From Planctomycetota bacterium (lineage in GTDB: Bacteria; Planctomycetota; Planctomycetia; Planctomycetales; Planctomycetaceae), in assembly GCA_024277145.1 (NCBI GenBank), contig JAJRVU010000357.1, positions 1 through 46,013 on the forward strand: a DNA stretch of 46,013 bases, read 5' to 3'. A program made the translations under genes and the position numbers. Positions within the stretch are counted from its first letter, which is position 1. The number at the start of each line of letters is the position of its first letter. The notes under the pieces were generated by a model. It did not search any database. It saw only the letters and a list, made by a program, of their open reading frames with translations, and had not been told where the DNA came from. Positions 24,872 through 33,536 of this stretch are shown here, one piece after another.

Positions 24872-26494
24872 CTATAAAATTTTACCTGGAAAGTTTTTCA
24901 GGACAGACATCACCGGATTCAAGGCAACCTGCCCGAGTCCGCAAATCGAAGTCTGCTGCATCGTTTCTGAAATTTCTTCAAGGACCGGTAAAACATCTTT
25001 CAAATTCTGTTGATTGCTGATCTGGTTGACAAGATTGACTCCTTTTTCACAGCCAATTCTGCATGGAACACATTTTCCACACGATTCATTTCGGAAAAAC
25101 TCTGTGATGTTTTGTCCCATTTCGAGAAGATTTCGATCCTCATTAAAAGTAATGATGGCTCCGGTTCCCAACATGCTTCCTGCATTTCTCACAGCATCAA
25201 AATCAAGAGGAAGATCAAGATCAGCATCACTTAAAAAATTGGAACTAGCCCCTCCTGGCAAAAAAGCCTGAAGAGGTTTGTTATCTTTCATTCCCCCTGC
25301 TTTTTGAATAATTTCCCGGAACGTTGTTCCCCAGGGAACTTCATAAACGCCGGGCGAATTAACATCACCACTCACAGGAATAAATTTCAATCCGGAATAA
25401 TCACCTATCCCCTGCTGTTGCCACCATTCAAGACCATGATGAATAATCGAAGCAGATAATGCAAAAGTTTCGACATTATTGATGAGTGTCGGTTTTCCGA
25501 GATATCCTTCCTGCACGGGATACGGAGGTTTATTACGGGGTTCTCCTCTTCGATCTTCCAATGCTTCCATTAAAGCTGTTTCTTCTCCCAGTATATAACC
25601 ACCGGGAGAAACAAATATTTCAATCTCGTAATTTTTCCCAGTTCCCAGGATATTCTGGCCTAGCAGTCCTTTTTTTCGTGCCTGCTTAATTGCCTGTTCC
25701 AGAATTCTCTGCTCAGGAGCATAGGCATGTCTTAAAAAAACAATTCCATTTTCCGCACCAACACTTAAGCCCGCAATGATCATCCCTTCAATGATGAGGT
25801 GAGATAAATCTTTAAGGATCACACGGTCTTTAAAAGTTCCCGGTTCACTTTCATCAGCATTGCAAATGACGGTTTTGAATTCTGCATTTTCATCAGCAAC
25901 CATTTGCCATTTTTTACCGGTGGGGAATCCTGCTCCTCCCATTCCCCTTAAGCCACTTTCCTCGACATTCTTAATGCAATGTTGAGCGAACTCTGTGAGA
26001 GATTTTTGTTCGAGCAAGTTCTTGAGAGTTGAATACCAATCATCCTGGTTTTGATAAGGATTGCATTTCCAATGAAGCGGATCGGTTGGAAGATTTATTT
26101 TCAGGGAATCGGGTTCTTCCACAACAGATTGAAAATCTTGCCAATCCTTTTCATTCCGGATAGCAACCGGTTGATCGTTCACTAAAACAGAAAGGGCGGA
26201 ATCACATCGCCCTGTGCAAGAAGTGAAAGAGATTTCAATGTCATTCCGGGAACCAAATTCCTTCTGGATTTTTTCTGCTACTGCCTTTTGACTTGCCATC
26301 TTGCAGGCAATGTCTCTACAGATTTGAACCGAAACCCGAGCAGGAGGGACTCTTCTGAAGTAGGTATAAAAGCTGACCAATCCTTCTAAATGGTAAAGGG
26401 GAACTTTTTCTGAACTTGAAATCTCAAGCAATGATTCATCATCAATAAACCCCTTGTCATGCTGAATCTGGATCAGTTTACGTAGTAACCTCAA
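24872..26494 (-). CDS. NuoE-NuoF fusion diaphorase subunit of NAD-linked formate dehydrogenase
   Basis: A 540-residue protein. TTG start at 26494 with an AAGGGA site upstream. Residues about 1-125 are the thioredoxin-like 2Fe-2S NuoE/FdsG domain (C59, C64, C93, C97 in VQICRDIAC and TSCTGRC). From about 150 to the end is NuoF/FdsB. The NADH/FMN glycine-rich loop is RGMGGAGFPTGKKW (183-196), ICNADESEPGTFKDR is the FMN segment, and GGYILGEETALMEALEDRRG follows. The N3-type [4Fe-4S] cluster has C472, C475, C478 and C518 (ESCGKCVPC...ICGLG). It passes electrons from the formate dehydrogenase subunit to NAD+. FdsG and FdsB are separate genes in some FDH operons; the fusion here is like HoxE/F-type arrangements. 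Thirty-three bases separate it from the catalytic subunit gene. Confidence 0.92.
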   Translation of the reverse strand: MRLLRKLIQIQHDKGFIDDESLLEISSSEKVPLYHLEGLVSFYTYFRRVPPARVSVQICRDIACKMASQKAVAEKIQKEFGSRNDIEISFTSCTGRCDSALSVLVNDQPVAIRNEKDWQDFQSVVEEPDSLKINLPTDPLHWKCNPYQNQDDWYSTLKNLLEQKSLTEFAQHCIKNVEESGLRGMGGAGFPTGKKWQMVADENAEFKTVICNADESEPGTFKDRVILKDLSHLIIEGMIIAGLSVGAENGIVFLRHAYAPEQRILEQAIKQARKKGLLGQNILGTGKNYEIEIFVSPGGYILGEETALMEALEDRRGEPRNKPPYPVQEGYLGKPTLINNVETFALSASIIHHGLEWWQQQGIGDYSGLKFIPVSGDVNSPGVYEVPWGTTFREIIQKAGGMKDNKPLQAFLPGGASSNFLSDADLDLPLDFDAVRNAGSMLGTGAIITFNEDRNLLEMGQNITEFFRNESCGKCVPCRIGCEKGVNLVNQISNQQNLKDVLPVLEEISETMQQTSICGLGQVALNPVMSVLKNFPGKIL

Positions 26495-26524
26495 ATTCTT
26501 TCCCTTAATATTCTGGCAGGATAT

Positions 26525-27460
26525 TTATTTCTTTGCTTCTGTTTTTGCTTCTGTCTCGGTTTTAGGTTTTGTTTTAGGTTTGACGTTATGCTTCCTAATT
26601 TCTTTTAACTCTATCACGTAGTGAAGAGTGGAGTTTTTATTAATCATAGGCACAAACACATCACCATAACCTAACTCTGGTGGAACAATCAGGTCAATCA
26701 TTCCGCCTACTCCTATTTTCTGAATTCCTTCCTGAACTCCTTTTACCTGATCATCAAAAATCCATTCAAATGCATGCCCAGCAATATAAGTGTTTTTAAA
26801 ATACTGATCTTCATAAATATCAGAAGTCACTTCTCCTTTAAAATGGACCATCATCAAATCTCCTTTGACAGGTTTTTGTCCATCTGATTTTCTAAGGATT
26901 TTGTATTGCAAACCACTTTCAGTTTTCGTGTATTCGGTTGGAGCATCATCGTCAATTTTGCCTGGCTCTGAAGACAGGTAGCCTTTAAGGATTTTTTCCA
27001 GTTGAATAACGATATAAACCGATGAATGATTAGGTGTTTTTGCTTTTGAATGCCCTCTTTTCCCATACGCAAGCATAGGTGGTATAATCGCTTCAATAAC
27101 TCCTCCTTCACTAACGAGTTGAACTGCTTCCTTAACTCCAGGAGAAGTACTTAAGCTTACTCGATACCTGACTGGGGTAAGATTTTTGAAATAATCATGA
27201 AGAACATGACCTGTAGAGAGCCATTCCTTTGATATGGTCAAAACAACATCACTTCTATCTGGCTTGTGACCATTTCCCTTGCGAAGAATGCGGTACTTTA
27301 ATCCTGATGGCGTTTTTATAAACTGCTTTGGCGCACCTGGATCAATTTCCGCCATCCCTTCAATAACCGGGAACGGAACCGGAAGAAGATCATAGATAAA
27401 AACACCTGTAAAAATTAATATTACAAATATTCCGATAACTCTAAGTAGTCGCTTTGCCAT
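26525..27460 (-). CDS. Membrane-anchored protein with two FKBP-like domains
   Basis: A 311-residue protein. Residues 7-27 are a membrane anchor (VIGIFVILIFTGVFIYDLL). Two FKBP-type segments follow at about 50-160 and 180-290. Both have the SGL(K/Q)Y(R/K)ILRK start and a GGVIEAIIPPMLAYG or GGMIDLIVPPELGYG strand, the family's (L/I)IPPELAYG-like core. The first repeat is degenerate at the catalytic aromatics. The C-terminus is a KPKTKPKTETEAKTEAKK tail. It is probably a periplasmic or envelope peptidyl-prolyl isomerase or chaperone. Its stop is 30 bases before the diaphorase gene on the same strand, so it may be the first gene of the formate dehydrogenase operon. That linkage is unusual, because the dehydrogenase is cytoplasmic while this protein's domains probably are not. 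Confidence 0.88.
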   Translation of the reverse strand: MAKRLLRVIGIFVILIFTGVFIYDLLPVPFPVIEGMAEIDPGAPKQFIKTPSGLKYRILRKGNGHKPDRSDVVLTISKEWLSTGHVLHDYFKNLTPVRYRVSLSTSPGVKEAVQLVSEGGVIEAIIPPMLAYGKRGHSKAKTPNHSSVYIVIQLEKILKGYLSSEPGKIDDDAPTEYTKTESGLQYKILRKSDGQKPVKGDLMMVHFKGEVTSDIYEDQYFKNTYIAGHAFEWIFDDQVKGVQEGIQKIGVGGMIDLIVPPELGYGDVFVPMINKNSTLHYVIELKEIRKHNVKPKTKPKTETEAKTEAKK

Positions 27461-27933
27461 TTTTTTCGTAACCAGATAACAGTAAATGAACAGGAAGGAA
27501 TCAAATTTATCTAAAGGAAACGCTCAATCAGACCTTCTCAATATATTTATTACGAACAAATTCATTTTAACAAAAAGTGATCCGATTATTTTTTGATGAT
27601 TTTTAGCTTAAACTTATGATCCGCAATATATTAGCCCACAGAAAACATATACAAACGAACATGCCTCATTGGGCTATATGTGACTAAATCATATAGTCAC
27701 AGGGTAAATAAATCTATTCTGTGGCACCATAAAGAAGAAACAGGTATTTGATTGTTGCTGAACAATTGAAATTCCAAACCAATTCGCTAGAATGTCTGAT
27801 CCTCTTAAATGTGATAGCAGTTTTTCTTATGAATGTTCATTAGATATCATTTAAGATAATTATGTCATGAATCAGTGCAACTCAATTAATGATGATTGCT
27901 CTGAACCTTAAAAAGAGTTAAGGATTCCATTGA
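27461..27933. other. Divergent promoter region FKBP / rpsR
   Basis: About 470 AT-rich bases between divergent genes; no gene seen. A perfect inverted repeat TGTGACTA/TAGTCACA with a seven-base spacer lies at 27679-27701 and could be an operator, which is inference. rpsR has an AAGG site about ten bases before its ATG. Confidence 0.45.
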
Positions 27934-28212
27934 ATGACAACGTATAACCGTACACAACTCAAGAAACTTCGTCGCAAAAGAGCCAAGCTTAAGAAAAAAC
28001 TAAAATGCCGTTTTTGCGTAAACGGTACTATTCCACGTCCTGTCTATGTTGATTACAAAGATGTAAAAACATTAAGAACATTGATTGATCGTGAAGGTCG
28101 AATTCTTCCACGGCGACGAACAGGAACTTCTGCTTTGTATCAGCGTGCAGTAAGAAGAGCAGTTCTCAGAGCCCGATTTATCGGCCTGTTACCTTATGTT
28201 TCTGAAGATTAG
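27934..28212 (+). CDS. rpsR: 30S ribosomal protein bS18
   Basis: A 92-residue basic protein. The bS18 signature is clear: [20 protein letters not shown] (about 39-58), then [20 protein letters not shown] and [11 protein letters not shown] at the end. The N-terminus is Lys/Arg-rich with a CRFC pair at 25-28. bS18 binds next to bS6 on the small-subunit platform. Here it stands alone: no rpsF, ssb or rplI beside it, unlike in most bacteria. A symmetric terminator follows. Start ATG at 27934. Confidence 0.95.
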   Translation: MTTYNRTQLKKLRRKRAKLKKKLKCRFCVNGTIPRPVYVDYKDVKTLRTLIDREGRILPRRRTGTSALYQRAVRRAVLRARFIGLLPYVSED

Positions 28213-28273
28213 CAAACAATATTCTCTTATTGACGCGAGAGTTTTCGTCATCAATAAACAGAGAAGAATCAAT

Positions 28274-28308
28274 AAAAAAAGCGGCTCTTCATGAGTCGCT
28301 TTTTTTTG
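28274..28308. terminator. Bidirectional intrinsic terminator rpsR / queD-like gene
   Basis: An A7 run, then stem GCGGCTC (28281-28287) with GAGTCGC (28293-28299) and a five-base loop, then eight T. With A and T runs on both sides it can serve the convergent rpsR and QueD-like genes. Confidence 0.85.
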
Positions 28309-28332
28309 TAGATATTTTTCAAGCTTGAAGGG

Positions 28333-28830
28333 TTACCAACTGATTCCTTCAGGAAAAGAAGAGGTATCTGTTGACTGGAATGACATATCGTCTCGATTTT
28401 CGACTTCCAGCGTTGCTTCTGCACAAGCTTCTTCTGTTTCCCAGATCACGACTTTCCAGGCTTTGACCCCAAATTCAGTCAACAATTGAGGGCAGACTTC
28501 ATCAAGCAGGTATTGAGCCATGTTTTCCGCAGTTGGATTGTAAGGCATGATAAAATATCGGGATGGTTCCACTTTTTTAATTGCTTCAATCCCATTTGCA
28601 TCCTCATCACACAAAAGGAAACTGTGATCCCAATTCTCGTCAATCCAGCCTTTCAGCAATTGTTTTAACTTGGAAAAATCAATGATTCGTCCGACAGAAT
28701 CTGTCTGCTGCGCGGTCACATGAAACTCAGCCATGTAATTATGACCATGAAAAAAGGCACATTTTCCTTCATGACCGAATAGACGATGGCCGGCGTTAAA
28801 TTTGATCCGCCGCATGATTGACATGCTCAT
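28333..28830 (-). CDS. queD: 6-carboxytetrahydropterin synthase / PTPS family (QueD-like)
   Basis: A 165-residue protein. Zinc ligands His15 (FNAGHRLFGH), His28 and His30 (FHGHNY) are in place, with catalytic Cys24 in GKCAFFHGH and the Asp68-His69 pair in ENWDHSFLL. A late WETEEACAEATLEV contains the substrate-binding Glu. The Cys-x3-His-x-His arrangement is that of QueD, which makes 6-carboxy-tetrahydropterin in preQ0/queuosine synthesis; a PTPS activity cannot be excluded. The C-terminus extends by about 20 residues (FQSTDTSSFPEGISW). No other queuosine gene is in the window. ATG codons at 28830 and 28824 are both possible starts. Confidence 0.88.
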   Translation of the reverse strand: MSMSIMRRIKFNAGHRLFGHEGKCAFFHGHNYMAEFHVTAQQTDSVGRIIDFSKLKQLLKGWIDENWDHSFLLCDEDANGIEAIKKVEPSRYFIMPYNPTAENMAQYLLDEVCPQLLTEFGVKAWKVVIWETEEACAEATLEVENRDDMSFQSTDTSSFPEGISW

Positions 28831-29278
28831 TTTCTTATCTGATCTCCAATTATTATCGTTTCATCGCTGAAATTCGGTTCGCACAAATAAGCGGTTCTGA
28901 AAACTTCCAAACACCCACAACAGGCCCAATTATGATTTGAGCCAGGGCGAAACCGGTCTCTCCACCGGCATTATACCCAGTTTAGTCTACAGTTTCTATC
29001 ACATTACTCTGCTTTTCAAACTGTCAATCTAAATTGAAATTCTTACTGGTTAATTTGAGGCTTCTAATACCACCAGAAAGACGATAAATTGATATGAAAC
29101 CAGAATTGAAGTAAAAATCGGATACCACCCTGACAATAGGGGCTATTTGTCCACCCTGCTTTCTGTTTTATTTCGCTTTCTGTTTTATTTCAATGGCACG
29201 AAGCTCAATCAAAGCTGAACCAGAAAAGTCTATTTTCTGTCAACTCAATTTCGGAGAAAAGAAATTAGTAATTCAACA
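28831..29278. other. Divergent upstream region queD-like / thrC
   Basis: About 450 bases without a gene. A small hairpin CCGGT/ACCGG lies near 28953-28969. A perfect 17-bp tandem duplication lies at 29158-29191. No riboswitch class was recognised with confidence. Confidence 0.4.
29158..29191 (+). repeat. 17-bp perfect tandem duplication upstream of thrC
   Basis: GCTTTCTGTTTTATTTC occurs at 29158-29174 and again immediately at 29175-29191. It lies 88 bases before the thrC start. It may be a replication-slippage product; a regulatory role is unproven. Confidence 0.85.
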
Positions 29279-30682
29279 ATGGCCAATTTTGCTTATCAAA
29301 CATTAATCTCGCCAGAATCGGATCAACGATACGATTTGAATGAAATTGTATCCGCATCAAGCGATGCTTATTCCCTTCTGGATGTTGAATATGAATGGGA
29401 TAAAATTCCTGTTCCCAAATCATTAAAAGAATTTGAATCACGCTGGCAGAACCGCAGGAATCCCCTTGATTTCAGTGGGGTCTGGAGATTCCGTGACCTG
29501 CTTCCATTTGCGCCTGAAAATCAAATTGTCACCATCGGGGAAGGCCAGACCATCCTTCAGAAATCAGAAGCGATCGGCCGTTATGTTGGTATGAAAAAAG
29601 GAGAACTCCATCTGCAGTATGAAGGGTTGAATCCTTCAGGCAGTTTTAAAGATAATGGTATGACTGCAGCCAGTACACATGCAAATATGATGGGTGCAAA
29701 ATTTGCGGCATGTGCTTCTACTGGAAACACGAGTGCATCGCTGGCAATTTATGGAAGTACATCCAAAAAATTCCGTGTTGTTGTCTTTATCGGAAGTGGA
29801 AAAATTGCTTATGGAAAGCTTTCCCAGGCACTGGATTTTGATTCCAAGACAATCCAGATTCTTGGCGACTTTGATGATGCTCTTGTACGTGTTCGAGAAG
29901 TTTGTGATGAAAACGGAATCTACCTCTGCAATAGCGTGAATCCATTTCGGCTTGAGGGACAAAAAACAATCATGTACCGGGTTCTGGAATCGCTCAACTG
30001 GGAAGTTCCTGACTGGATTGTTGTTCCCGGCGGAAATCTTGGAAATTCCAGCGCCTTTGGCAAAGCTTTTTCTGAACTGAAATATCTTGGGTTAATTGAT
30101 CGAATTCCACGACTGGCTGTGATTAATGCCACCGGAGCAAATACGTTATACCAGCTTTATGAAAAACAGGGAGTCCGTTGGAATCAGGGACATCCTGATC
30201 GTAAAAAGATTGATTCTTACTTCGAGAAAATGGACACGGAAGGACGGAAAGCAAATACATTAGCGACTGCCATCGAGATAAATCGACCGGTTAATTTAAC
30301 CAAATGTTTACGTGCATTAGAAGTGTGTGATGGTGTCGTGCGGGAAGTTTCTGATCAGGATATCCTGAATGCTAAAGCCCAAATTGGTGCGAATGGTTTT
30401 GGGTGCGAACCAGCGAGTGCAGCGAGTGTGGCTGGGGCTAAACTTCTTCGCTCTGAAGGAGTTATCGGATCAGGTGACCGAGTGGTCTGCATCCTGACCG
30501 GGCATCAGCTCAAAGATCCCAATATTACTGTAGGCTACCATTCTGCAAATAAAGAAGTGTTTGAAAAAACATTAGGTGAACATGGTGTTACTAAAGCACC
30601 TTATGCCAATCAACCGATTGCTGTGGAAAATGATCTGGAAAAGATTCTTGAACTTTTATCCCAATTTGGAAAAAAAGAGTAG
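29279..30682 (+). CDS. thrC: Threonine synthase
   Basis: A 467-residue PLP enzyme converting O-phosphohomoserine to threonine. The PLP lysine is Lys124 in [29 protein letters not shown] is the substrate/PLP contact, and [13 protein letters not shown] near 255 is the phosphate-binding loop. The N-terminal segment ([18 protein letters not shown]) aligns with the region that in many homologues is a zinc-ribbon-like Cys motif, but here it has no cysteines. Residues 80-110 ([15 protein letters not shown]) match the fold II start. Length is normal for the plant-like/class of about 460-residue enzymes. The ATG at 29279 lacks a close ribosome site. A separate small gene follows after 118 bases. Confidence 0.93.
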   Translation: MANFAYQTLISPESDQRYDLNEIVSASSDAYSLLDVEYEWDKIPVPKSLKEFESRWQNRRNPLDFSGVWRFRDLLPFAPENQIVTIGEGQTILQKSEAIGRYVGMKKGELHLQYEGLNPSGSFKDNGMTAASTHANMMGAKFAACASTGNTSASLAIYGSTSKKFRVVVFIGSGKIAYGKLSQALDFDSKTIQILGDFDDALVRVREVCDENGIYLCNSVNPFRLEGQKTIMYRVLESLNWEVPDWIVVPGGNLGNSSAFGKAFSELKYLGLIDRIPRLAVINATGANTLYQLYEKQGVRWNQGHPDRKKIDSYFEKMDTEGRKANTLATAIEINRPVNLTKCLRALEVCDGVVREVSDQDILNAKAQIGANGFGCEPASAASVAGAKLLRSEGVIGSGDRVVCILTGHQLKDPNITVGYHSANKEVFEKTLGEHGVTKAPYANQPIAVENDLEKILELLSQFGKKE

Positions 30683-30800
30683 TTCTTTCTGGACAAATAT
30701 CATTATAGTGAAGTCGTGGAAATTCGTATTAACAACGCTAAAAAATGCATAAATACGAATAATGATCTCGTAACTACTGGTATTACAAAAGGTAACATTC

Positions 30801-31295
30801 ATGGTTAGCCCTTTTGAAGAACTTGAATATATTGTTGACTATCTCCCGGATGAGGGGGAAGCGGTCATCGTCACTCGTAAAGATGGCGAACTGGTTTGTG
30901 ATCCTTTTCAACAGGAAGCAAATCTGGATCCCCTCAGTAACACACAGTTATACGGCCGTTTTGTACAAGCGAATGAGCGGCTGCAATCGTGCTGCCTGCA
31001 TCCCATTTTGATTTCTGTTCTGGGCTGCTTCTGCCTGTGTGTTCTGATGCACAATATTTTTGATACTGGCTGGAAAAGCTGGTATCTGGATATTGGTATC
31101 ATCCTGTTTAGTATTACAGGCTGTATTCAGTGGATTCAGAGAAAACAAAGCCACACATTCCGAACACAGGTTCGTCCGATGCTTCATTGGCAACTGAGAA
31201 TGCTCGGGCTGGATCGATTCCGAATCATAGGAAGCTTGAGACATCGCCCTGAACTCAAAACGCTTTTAAGGTTGATCGTTCAAAATGGGGAATAG
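30801..31295 (+). CDS. Small membrane protein, unknown function
   Basis: A 164-residue protein, with an AAAAGG site eight bases before the ATG. The N-terminal about 65 residues are soluble and acidic (FEELEYIVDYLPDEGEAVIV). Two membrane helices follow (about 68-86, HPILISVLGCFCLCVLMHNI; about 92-111, SWYLDIGIILFSITGCIQWI). A basic C-terminal tail contains LHWQLRMLGLDRFRIIGSLR. No family is recognised. Cysteines at 63-64, 75 and 77 lie in or near the first helix. Confidence 0.75.
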   Translation: MVSPFEELEYIVDYLPDEGEAVIVTRKDGELVCDPFQQEANLDPLSNTQLYGRFVQANERLQSCCLHPILISVLGCFCLCVLMHNIFDTGWKSWYLDIGIILFSITGCIQWIQRKQSHTFRTQVRPMLHWQLRMLGLDRFRIIGSLRHRPELKTLLRLIVQNGE

Positions 31296-31318
31296 CTGAA
31301 GCAGAGATCAAAACTGTT

Positions 31319-31855
31319 CTAGGGAAGGAATCCTCGTTCTCTTAATTCCTGAACATTTCCGGGTGCGCTGCTTAATACACGGTCTGCGGTGTATTTTAAT
31401 AACGCGATCCCTGCAAGCGGTTTGATTGCACTTAAGATGGCTGTCTCTTCTTCCTCTTCCGAATCAAGCTGTTTATTCAGTTTGGAAATGACTTCTTCCG
31501 CCTGATCACTGAGGAATTTTTCGGACCTGCTATTGTTTTCAAACTTAAGATGGGAAAAAGCTGCGGAGCGGGACAACAGAAAATCAATCATCCCCTGATC
31601 TCCTTGTTCGTCAAAAAAGTTCTGGAATTCCGGACGGGCTGTATCAGGGGTGATAATTGTGGGTCGCGCCACGCGAACTTCCCCTTTGATTAAACTGACC
31701 ATCTCATTTTCTTCCGTTGGAGTTCCAACAAAATAATATGGGAGCACCGTGTCACCAAAAGTAAACAGGTTATAGTGAACCGGTCGTTCAAGCCGAACCG
31801 ATTCCCATAGTTCATGAAATCGCATTTCATCATCAAAATCAGAAAAATTCACCAT
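31319..31855 (-). CDS. Conserved-looking hypothetical protein (178 aa)
   Basis: Soluble, acidic, no signal or membrane segment. The N-terminal half has alternating strands (RPVHYNLFTFGDTVLPYYFV, then VSLIKGEVRVARPTIITP). The C-terminal half is helical (DFLLSRSAAFSHLKF, then EEVISKLNKQLDSEEEEETA), with a short hydrophobic helix near IKPLAGIALLKYTADRV. No catalytic pattern is recognised. It lies 33 bases after the DTW/Tsr3-like gene on the same strand, so it is probably the third gene of that small operon. Confidence 0.75.
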   Translation of the reverse strand: MVNFSDFDDEMRFHELWESVRLERPVHYNLFTFGDTVLPYYFVGTPTEENEMVSLIKGEVRVARPTIITPDTARPEFQNFFDEQGDQGMIDFLLSRSAAFSHLKFENNSRSEKFLSDQAEEVISKLNKQLDSEEEEETAILSAIKPLAGIALLKYTADRVLSSAPGNVQELRERGFLP

Positions 31856-31888
31856 ATTAATAATTCTCTAAAATCAAATATTCAACAG

Positions 31889-32344
31889 TTATTTTAATTG
31901 ATTCAATTCTAAAAACTGATCAGCCCAGTGGTAATGGTCTAGTAGTCGGTCGGTCTTTCTTCCCATTAAATAAAAAGCTGCAAAGACAGCCTCAATTGTA
32001 GCCAATCCACCCTGCGGATCTTCAAACATTTTTGAAATTCGAGGGTAAGCTGTCTTCCAGGGTGGCAGGGATCGAACCTCGATATCTTTGAAGGGTTCTT
32101 CCATTTTCTCCGCAAGTTTCCATGTTCCATCAAGCACAAGCAGCCCCCGGTCATAATCTTTTTCACTAATCACCGGACCTCCGTACCCCAGACGAACATA
32201 CTGGTTCAGGGGTTCAGGCCCAATTTTGGGAAACTTCCAGAAAGCAAACCGTTCATCTCCCCTCAACGGGTGAACAGTACACTTACTTTTGCGTTCTTTC
32301 GGATGAACAACAATCACAGTGGGAGGAAAAAGCTGATCAGCCAT
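31889..32344 (-). CDS. DTW/Tsr3 superfamily (TDD) aminocarboxypropyltransferase-like protein
   Basis: A 151-residue protein. The start ATG at 32344 overlaps the upstream tiny gene by eight bases; a GTG at 32386 would run inside that gene and is less likely. Residues 10-25 contain [20 protein letters not shown], like the HP-x-E opening of DTW proteins. [14 protein letters not shown] (68-81) holds the D-x-T-W signature. [13 protein letters not shown] (92-104) and [16 protein letters not shown] (113-128) match the LP...TlEA pattern. [10 protein letters not shown] at 139-148 resembles the Tsr3 ending. The family transfers an acp group from S-adenosylmethionine to rRNA (Tsr3) or tRNA U47 (TapT/DTWD). 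The target here cannot be told, since features of both are present. Family assignment is by motif only. Confidence 0.72.
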   Translation of the reverse strand: MADQLFPPTVIVVHPKERKSKCTVHPLRGDERFAFWKFPKIGPEPLNQYVRLGYGGPVISEKDYDRGLLVLDGTWKLAEKMEEPFKDIEVRSLPPWKTAYPRISKMFEDPQGGLATIEAVFAAFYLMGRKTDRLLDHYHWADQFLELNQLK

Positions 32345-32513
32345 TCTTGATCTTTTCAATATTCGCTTCAATCGCAGCGATTTCACCTTCTAATCGTGGG
32401 ATTTCAGCAGGGTCATCCGGTTGTTTTTTTGCATTGGTCAATAACTGCCTCAGCTTACCAAGCTTATTTTTTGAAGCTTCAATCTGTTTCTTCTGTTTTT
32501 TGTTCAGTCCCAT
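32337..32513 (-). CDS. Tiny coiled-coil protein (58 aa) overlapping the DTW-like gene
   Basis: Start ATG at 32513, stop TGA at 32337-32339. It begins [20 protein letters not shown] and ends [17 protein letters not shown]. Heptad-like Leu/Ile spacing suggests a helical hairpin or short coiled coil, with a [11 protein letters not shown] turn in the middle. The stop overlaps the DTW-like ATG by eight bases (ATGGCTGA), a typical translational-coupling arrangement. I recall similar basic short helical proteins in planctomycetes, but no function is known. The frame has sensible composition throughout. Confidence 0.72.
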   Translation of the reverse strand: MGLNKKQKKQIEASKNKLGKLRQLLTNAKKQPDDPAEIPRLEGEIAAIEANIEKIKNG

Positions 32514-32839
32514 ATTATACTATTTTCCCAATTCTGTTTATGAATCTGCTAGTGGAGTCTGTATATTGGAATTGGTCCAGACACTCTCTTAAAATGCTCA
32601 TCAATATTTCAACCAAGTGAAATGAAGAGACACCAGAGTATTTGAAGACCACGTATTAATAGTTTATCGCAAATCGGATCAGTCTTGAACAATAAACCGA
32701 CAATTTCATTCAGGATCAGTCAGATGAATAATGAATTTTACAGATAACCCTCTATAGAAGAAGTTTCTGCCAGTATCAATTTCCAGTTTTCCGAACCACT
32801 TGTCTTATTCTGCCCTTAGTTTCACAAGATTTCGAATCA
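32514..32839. other. Intergenic region, divergent genes
   Basis: About 325 AT-rich bases. It should hold promoters for the minus-strand mini-operon and the plus-strand zinc-ribbon gene. No hairpin, repeat or gene stands out. Confidence 0.35.
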
Positions 32840-33466
32840 ATGCAATCTTTAATGTTATGCCATGACTGCTTTCACTGGGTGATCCCGGAGGAGAGTTGGT
32901 GCGTCGAATGTGGCAGCCATTTTGATCTTTCTGAAGCGGACCCGGATACAAATTTCATCAATGACGTGATAGGGGATTTCCATAGAGAAATTGGCGAGGT
33001 GCAAATAAACCATTCAAAATCATCAAGCCTGGGAAAGCTTTTTGAAACAGAAAACGGTCTTCTTTTCAGCCCCTATTACCATTATGAAGATAAACCACCT
33101 TTCCTGATCAAAAAACGAACGAGAAAAAGCCTGAAGTTCTCGCTTAAATTATTTTCTGACAGCCCGATTGACTTTAAGGATCCTGATCCAAAATCATCAT
33201 TGAATCATGAAGAAGCCCAATTTAAACCTGAAAAGGATCTTGCGGCTCTCCATTCACCTGCAGACTATCTTCTTTCCCATCCCGGAGTATTTTTTATTTC
33301 CTACCAGGCAATTCATTCGATACATAAACTATTCTATCGATGGAAGCTGGAACGGACTTATGGCGGGTTTTTCTGGATCAAACCGGTCGTAAACCATGCT
33401 CATTTTCATTTTGACATGCAGGAACTCAACAGCAGAATCACATTTAAATCTGCTATTAATCTTTGA
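32840..33466 (+). CDS. Zinc-ribbon hypothetical protein (208 aa)
   Basis: The N-terminus is a treble-clef or zinc-ribbon-like pair: LCHDCFHWVIPEESWCVECG, i.e. CxxC at 7-10 and CxxC at 21-24. The rest has no known domain; it includes a basic segment (IKKRTRKSLKFSLKLF) and a C-terminal part rich in aromatics and His (KPVVNHAHFHFDMQELN). It is soluble, with no signal peptide. It precedes the methyltransferase gene by 70 bases on the same strand, so it may be co-transcribed. Function unknown. Confidence 0.75.
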   Translation: MQSLMLCHDCFHWVIPEESWCVECGSHFDLSEADPDTNFINDVIGDFHREIGEVQINHSKSSSLGKLFETENGLLFSPYYHYEDKPPFLIKKRTRKSLKFSLKLFSDSPIDFKDPDPKSSLNHEEAQFKPEKDLAALHSPADYLLSHPGVFFISYQAIHSIHKLFYRWKLERTYGGFFWIKPVVNHAHFHFDMQELNSRITFKSAINL

Positions 33467-33536
33467 TTCCTGAACCAATAAACTTCTTCCCTTTATAATA
33501 CGCCCTACAGTCAAACTAATTTTCGGACCCGGAATT

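Noticed and set aside
28831-29278. Riboswitch upstream of the QueD-like gene or thrC
   Set aside because: Only a short CCGGT/ACCGG hairpin is visible; no preQ1 or other known consensus could be matched by eye.
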